Source: Physcomitrium patens
Lineage: Eukaryota; Streptophyta; Bryopsida; Funariales; Funariaceae
Direction of reading: 5' to 3'
NCBI RefSeq assembly: GCF_000002425.4
Contig: NC_037256.1
Location: 4,414,620 to 4,478,619, forward strand
Length of the DNA: 64,000 bases
Numbering within the stretch: position 1 is the stretch's first letter; every line of letters starts with the position of its first letter. Positions 58,003 through 64,000 of this stretch are shown here, piece by piece. A program made the translations under genes and the position numbers. A model generated the notes under the pieces. It was not told where the DNA came from and did no database searches. It saw only the letters and a program-made list of their open reading frames with translations.

Positions 58003-61000
58003 CGATCCTGTCACGATTGAATATCATGTATATGTGTAGAGTATTCTGCCAGGTAAGCCTGGAATCCACTGCAACACAATTTCTTGACGATCCTACTCAG
58101 AATTGGGAGATCCTATTTTTCCTGCTGTAGCATATCATTTATTTCCGGTATCTGAACTCTTGTGCATTTCTGTGTCGATCTATCTCCAATGCAGGTCAGC
58201 GCCAGCATAGATAAGTTTAGGCACCAAGACGTGTCAAACACTATTCACGTAATAAATAACTGATACTTTTTGAAGCCTCTGATATGTGGAGACCGATATA
58301 AATGTATCTAGCCTTCAGTTTTATTGATCGCTGCAGTTAAAATTGGCCTTGATTTATCGTTGCACGAGTTGCGGTCTCACTGGTGGGTTGCTCATGACGC
58401 TTCTTTGATCAAACTTTTATTGCATTGGTCGCTAGAGAACCAATTATTATTACAATACGCGTAGATCAAGTAAATCGAATTCCATGATGCTCACCACGTC
58501 CAACATGAAAAGTAACTGTGTGTATGTATCAAACCATCTTAGTCGCTTGCCCTGCAGGCTCTTGCCAGTTGTGTGGAGATCTTAAGCTGAAAAAATTATC
58601 CGCCGTAGCCGCTTCGAAACGTGGTCTCGAGTTACAGTACTTATGTTACAGAAAGGTGAGAATCTGCAACAGGGGATCTGCTTCAGCACTGCCAGTTTTT
58701 GATGTTTATCAGCTCCTTCAAATTTCTTTGAAATCTCACTCTTCAGTGGCTTGTGGATAATCAATCATGACGATAGAGGGATAGCCTGCATTTTGCAGCA
58801 GAATTTTGTGTACAGAAATGAAATGAACAATCAAGTACTTGAGTTCGAGTGTAATGCTAACACCAGGAGTCTCATATCCCTGTAATCTCAGTCCTTTTTT
58901 TTTCACTTGGTAGCTCCTAGATTCCCCGATCCACCTGATATGATGCCTTAAGTTTACACAGTATTCATTTATTTATTGTGGACGCAAGATGGGAGGGAAT
59001 ATTGCATAGATTAAGAAAGAAGAAGGTTCTAAAAGGACCAAAGTTCTATGACTTCCTAGTCAATACAAAAAAATAAAAAAATAAAAGCAATTAATTGTGT
59101 CCAAAGCATTATTTAGCTATTTTCTAAAAGTATTCCAATCAAGTAATAACACAATGTTTAATGAGAAATTTGAATATTTTATTTAGTTTTCATTTCTTTT
59201 ATGTACCTTATAATATCTTTGACTATCCAAGATTTGTACCACCTTTTATAATAATTCATGTCTGATAATTTAAGTATGAAGTTTACATGAGCTTTCTTTT
59301 TTCTTTTTTCTTTAATATAATTTTATAAATAATTCCATCATTAAATAAATCTTAAAAAATCCTTGGTTATAGAAGTATCTATCAAATAAATTTGCATTGC
59401 TTTGAATCTACATGATCCACAAGCAAATGGTTCTAAGTAGTGACCAACTTGCCTTAACCTCCTAAATTAGGTACATGGGTTTTTAACAAAAAAATATTTG
59501 TGTTTATATATGTATGTATATGGATATATATATATATATATATATAGTAAAATACTATTACAAAAATAGTAAATATTTTAGACACAACATGCAATTTTGG
59601 CAATTTATTTATATATACACATACATATATCAGTTTAAAAATACATGTTTTTTTATTTTTATGTATATAATAGTACTTATCACATAAATACTTATATATC
59701 ATGCATATAATATGAAAATTGATTTATTGTTATGATATTATACAAAATAAAAAGGGTTGTGTAATATTAGCAAATTATTCAATGTAAATATATTTATGTG
59801 GATACTTCAAACTATACAAATAAAAATTACTTTGTAAAAATTGCAAAAAATAACCATTATTATTAAAGAACATTAAGGCTACATTTTAGCATCTAAGATT
59901 AAATTCAAGAAGAAATAATAGACAAGAAAGCAATATCTAAGTTTTGCAAAACTAACTTTAAATTAAGTTGTGTGGATAAATTTTATCTATCAAACTATCA
60001 TCCATAGGAGTACATCTAATCAATTCCTTACCTTGCAACTAGTACTCACTTATTACTTGGGGTAATAAATAGATTGTGGTTGTGAGACAAAGGATTTACA
60101 TAAATAACTATCTTTTTTATGTAAAACACTAAAACTATTAGTTGGGCCCATTTCCTCAATCTATGAGATTTTGGGTTTGAACCTCCACAAAAACTACTTC
60201 ATGCATCCATGTTAATTTTGCAGTTCCTCTATTTGAAATCTCTCTTATTTTTGATAAGATACAATACCATTAGATAGAGTAAAAGATAGGAGATGACATC
60301 ACCAAATGGAGAGATGATGGTGCCACACAAACTAGAACATGTTAAGTGCATTTCAATTAGTTCCACATACCACTAATTTACTCCTATGAAGGCACTATTT
60401 ACAAAAGTGAAGGCAAAAACTTCCACATTAAAATTGAAAACAAACTTACATTTAGAAATAACAAATTTCTAATCTACCACCTTCGATGTGAATGCTGCTA
60501 TTTGTCTTCTTCAAGCTCCTTCCAAATTGTTCAAATTTCTTCAAGCTCTTCATTCAATAGATTCTGCCAATAGTCTCTATTGACCTATTTGAAATTTGTT
60601 TTGTCATAGAAATTGTCCTCTGCATCTACTAAAAGATTAGGTTCTTGACAACTTAGTAGAACACGTTCCCTATGGTTCAACTAATGTATCAGCCAAACTG
60701 CCGTTTATAGTACTTACAAAAAACATCGTTATTCAATGCTGATGCGTTGAAACCTTACAATCGAATTTGATAGAATAAATGGATGCTGTGAAACGTTTCT
60801 TTCAAATCACAAATATCAATGTAGCATTCAAAATGGTTCAAAAGCATGATTTGCCTCTGGAACATGCTGAAGTTTTTCATCACAATTGTCTGCTAGAGTA
60901 AGAATCTATTTGTGATACAAATCCTGAAGTAATGTCAATCCGAAACTACATAGGCCTAAACATCACTTTGTACCATATACTAAAAAAAGAAACGAGGCTA

Positions 61001-61169
61001 AACTGCCACTTTGATAGTAATGGTGTGTCTCAGTTCTCTCAGCGTAAGCAAGGTGACAAAGAACAAGGGACAGCTTTGTGCAGTACCATGGTTGAATGCA
61101 AACTTCTCATTTGAGTGCTCACGTAAGGCCGAAGCAATAAATCTCGAGAGAATCTTCCGCTTCCCGAGA
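58003..61169. other. 3' UTR and AT-rich spacer
   Basis: 58003 to about 58300 looks like 3' UTR, with AATAAA-like signals near 58251. The next 500 bases are mixed composition without a gene, then AT-rich DNA with a (TA)n tract. On the minus strand, about 60490-60660 reads like a decayed coding piece (CQEPNLLVDAEDNFYDKTNF, then DYWQNLLNEELEE) with stops every 15-25 codons; I could not identify it. No tRNA or other RNA gene is seen. Confidence 0.5.
59524..59546. repeat. (TA)n microsatellite
   Basis: Short pure TA run in AT-rich spacer. Confidence 0.9.
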
Positions 61170-62667
61170 TTACCTCTTCACCCACTGGTAACTCTTGCGA
61201 GCCTTTGCCTTTCCAGGCTTCTTCCGCTCCACTACTCTTGAATCCCTCGTCAACATGCCAGCTGTTGCAAGCAAAACCAAGGACCGAGGTTAAACAACTG
61301 CGGTGACGCGCAAAACATGACCCTCATGCTAACAGACAAAATAATCAACTTCGAACTGAAGTTTACAGCGAAAGTACTAACAAAAAAAGATAAGTTAATT
61401 GCAAAAGAAAAGACGTTTGTCGTACCCGACTTCAGTGCCGGTCGAAGGTTGGGATCGAAGAGTTGCAGAGCTTTGCTGATACCATGACGGATTGCCCCTG
61501 ATTGACCTGAACAATGTTTTACCCAAATAACAATGAATGAGCACAACAAATTGATCCAAATATGCCCCTGTTCTGAATGGAATAGGGGATACATGACTTG
61601 TGTAACAAAGGAACACGAAGATGAACGACTTTGCATGGATGGCTGTAAGAGCTGTAGTTTGAAAATACGGATTTCGACACTCAGAGGATCATTAGTGATT
61701 CTATTTACCTGCACAAACTAAGCTAGTAACACATTCAACATAAATTCAGTATGAAAGACAGGTTGCTTGACCTGTTGTGCCACCTCCCTTAACAGTTGAA
61801 CGCACATCGAAAGCACCAAGTGTGCTGGTCTGAACAAAGGGCTCAAGCATGTGAACACGGTTGGCGATGTCAGGAAAATAGTTATCAAAGGCTTTCCCGT
61901 TAATTGTAAACTTTCCTTGTCCTTCATAAAGCCATACTCTAGCGATACTTTCTTTCCTCTTTCCTGTGGCATAGGCCCTTCCAAACTCATCTACCGTTTT
62001 CACCCGTGTTTTATCTATTTCCTCCTGTTTAAGTCGCTCAATCTCTCTACGCATGGCTTTCTTCTCCCCTTCAGGATCCATCTCCTCAATGAGCTCTAGT
62101 GGTGGGAGCCCTTCAATGCCAGTGAAATCCTTCAAAGCGATCAAGCTGTCAAGAGCATCCTCGGTCAGGCCAGATTGTGCTAGCAAATAGCCGAAAGTGC
62201 CCGGAGCGGGCGGAGGTTCTTTTTCTCCGGCTGAAAAAACAAATAAAAACAAATAACAAATGTAAGTAACGATCCATCCAATAAGTTAACCAGACCCTAA
62301 CTGACACTCTGATTCCTGTGGAGAAACAGAAAACCATTCCCTGATCTGAAGTCTTCAACATCATCTAAACACCAGAACAAATTGCATCACCGCAAGGCAA
62401 AACCCTAAAACCCCTAAAACCCCTCAAACCCTCAAAATCCCTCAAAAACCCTCAAAACCCTCAAAAAAACCTGCCAGACCCTGAAACAATCGTGAATTAC
62501 AGCGACAGAGAATCACGCACACCTCCTGAGAAATCACTGGAGCTCGACATATCGCGATGCAAAAAGGGCAGCAACGTGGGCCTCTCCCAGACGGCAGGGA
62601 GCATGGATTTGGCCACATTTTGGCGGAGCGGAAGGAACAGACTCCGCAGCCTGCCTAACGAGGCCAT
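61170..62667 (-). CDS. RPS9M: Mitochondrial small-subunit ribosomal protein uS9 (RPS9)
   Basis: Four minus-strand exons with GT/AG borders: 62523-62667, 61772-62231, 61426-61506 and 61170-61261 (stop at 61170-61172). The start [20 protein letters not shown] is Arg-rich and lacks acidic residues, a typical mitochondrial presequence. An in-frame ATG at 62817 would add 50 residues that do not look like a presequence extension. A plant-specific spacer ([20 protein letters not shown] and an acidic/basic helix) precedes the S9 fold. The S9 fold includes [41 protein letters not shown] and the C-terminus [11 protein letters not shown], whose basic tail reaches the decoding site in ribosomes. The protein is about 258 aa. 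The identification is strong; mitochondrial rather than plastid targeting follows from the spacer and presequence. Confidence 0.95.
62395..62472 (-). promoter_or_regulatory. Telo-box-like cluster in uS9 intron 1
   Basis: On the plus strand the intron holds AAAACCCTAAAACCCCTAAA followed by a series of CCCTCAAA variants, about nine CCCT units in 78 bases. The telo box AAACCCTAA is a known element in leaders, first introns and promoters of plant ribosomal-protein genes. The position fits that role, though binding is not shown. Confidence 0.65.
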
Positions 62668-63318
62668 ATCACAAAAGGAGCAATCCTCGCACTCTTTTGG
62701 AGATGACCGCAACGCAGCAACACCAAGCGAGCTCCGAATCCCAACACAATTCACCACAACAGCGCAGCCATGGCCAGTTTGGGCGTTGGGTCGCCTCTTT
62801 GGCTTCTTCACCGACACTGGCTCGTTAGATGAATGAACTTCTGGATGAGTAACTTCTACGATGAATGACTTTTGGATGAATGTATCGATGAACTTCCTCT
62901 AATGACAGATACTTTTTAGTTTTATTGATCATTGTTTTATTTTTAAAATTATATTAAACGTTCTCCAAAACCATAACATGACCTCTAGTGTAAAAACGCA
63001 TCTATTCTTTACTACTTACTAATTCATATTAGATTATAATGATCTTTATAAGCTCGAATTTTTAGTAATGGAATATGTATCTTTGTGCTGATTTAGTTTG
63101 AAAAATATATCATTTAAAAAATCATCTGGAGACTAATAGACAATAAACATATGTCTAAAAACAGTCATTCCATATTTGGACACAAAATTCATTCTACATT
63201 GGGCCACATGTACTTCATTAATCATTTTTTTTAATCTGAAAGTGATGATGTTTTTCATATGCTTAATTTTTTAACTCAATTAAAAATTATAGATATATAT
63301 ATATATATATATATATAG

Positions 63319-63349
<31 letters not shown>

Positions 63350-64000
63350 TATATTACTGTAATTTTCATTTAAATTATTGAAATATCGTATCACTTTATT
63401 TTTTAAATTATTTCTAATTGTTACTTTTTTGCTTTGGAAACATATGTTATAAACTCCATGTAGTCTCTAACTATTACTTTTCTCATTCAAAATAATTTTT
63501 ATCCAAATGAAATCAATTTTATAGTTTTTAAAGTAAAACTACAATTTTGACCCATGCTAGAACTTTTGTATGATCTATTTTTGACATTAACCAAGACTAG
63601 CTGTTGCTTCTATTGTGGTGTATTTTACTATAGATAGTAAACCATCAACTAAATGTGATTAGTTGTGGTCATGTGATGGATTGCTATCCCCAATACAATC
63701 TTAAGGCGCAATGGAGAGTTCACTTCCATTTCTGTTAAACAAAATTCTTGTTTAACTGTGTTGCTTTTATATTGCATGCTGTTTGTGAACCAGAAAATAA
63801 TGGTCATAGTATCACAGTTTCCTGAAAAAACATGCTTCTTTTCATCAATTTCTTCTCACGTTGTAACCATAATCTATGTTAACTTTTACTTAACCTCAAG
63901 AGTATGATACTATGGCCATTGTTTGGTAGTGTTTGACATTCTAAGGTTGACCGCTGTGCTGCTCTTGCTCATGAGCGATTGGTTATGCTTGCCGAGGTGA
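62668..64000. other. uS9 upstream region and AT-rich spacer
   Basis: 62668-62840 is GC-rich, with an open minus-strand frame extending the uS9 first exon upstream; it is probably leader or promoter. 62840-62900 has degenerate GATGAATGAACTT-like repeats. The rest is AT-rich. At the right edge, after CTAAG at 63945, a short open stretch reads VDRCAALAHERLVMLAEV and might be an exon of the next gene, but it is too short to call. Confidence 0.5.
63293..63347. repeat. Compound (TA)n-(TG)n microsatellite
   Basis: A TA run (63293-63318) is followed by about 13 TG units (63322-63347). The TG tract can form Z-DNA, but no function is implied. Confidence 0.95.

Noticed and set aside
58518..58760. 80-codon open frame after the unknown gene
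   Set aside because: No start context, domain or splice partner; probably 3' flanking sequence.
62668..62817. Upstream in-frame ATG (62817) as the uS9 start
   Set aside because: The added 50 residues contain acidic residues and several Cys and do not look like a presequence, while the ATG at 62667 starts a classic one.

Overview
This is a nuclear window from a land plant. It combines compact, intron-bearing, moderately GC-rich genes with very AT-rich intergenic DNA and a large nested block of decayed Ty3/Gypsy LTR retrotransposons. The host genes (a cuticle-type ABCG half-transporter, a mitochondrial uS9, and a large two-exon protein I do not recognise from flowering plants) and chromodomain Gypsy elements suggest a bryophyte, most likely a moss. 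That placement is an inference, not proven by the sequence.

Layout. 1-1706: the last four exons of an ABCG half-transporter, plus strand. 1707-4259: AT-rich spacer with a 33-bp tandem array. 4260-6260: a GC-richer, gene-like island ending in one plausible coding exon with no visible continuation. 6261-7655: AT-rich spacer. 7656-53863: about 46 kb of nested retrotransposons. 54400-58002: a two-exon gene with ankyrin-like helices and an intron in its 5' UTR. 58003-61169: mostly AT-rich spacer. 61170-62667: the mitochondrial ribosomal protein uS9 gene, minus strand, with a telo-box-like cluster in intron 1. 62668-64000: AT-rich spacer.

The retrotransposon block can be read as strata. Chromovirus C1 (plus) has its 5' LTR split by chromovirus A (minus, 8281-23730, perfect 5-bp duplication ATAGC). 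A is in turn split by B (plus, 11752-20316, the youngest and most intact element) and by a solo LTR of family S (21477-22751). C1 ends abruptly at about 28212 against D, a decayed 5'-truncated relative of B. D carries a solo S LTR with a perfect ATGG duplication, and its own 3' LTR sits inside chromovirus C4. C4 runs into an AT-rich LTR-like repeat, F1. Beyond it lies minus-strand chromovirus C3, interrupted by repeat F2 and by another chromovirus, C2. C3 ends against E (50934-53863), the LTR and gag of an S-family element, cut off just before the next host gene.

Two element lineages are present. A and the C copies are chromodomain Gypsy elements. B, D and probably E belong to another lineage with a D-H-G protease motif, an F-L-D-D reverse transcriptase motif, no chromodomain, short inverted ends (TGTCG/CGACA) and 4-bp target duplications. 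The B/D protein motifs resemble Gypsy elements I associate with fungi, which makes B/D the most interesting biological lead here. Most damage in the old copies is C-to-T or G-to-A, as expected for methylated, silenced DNA. The host genes are independent housekeeping or structural genes and do not form a functional cluster with one another.
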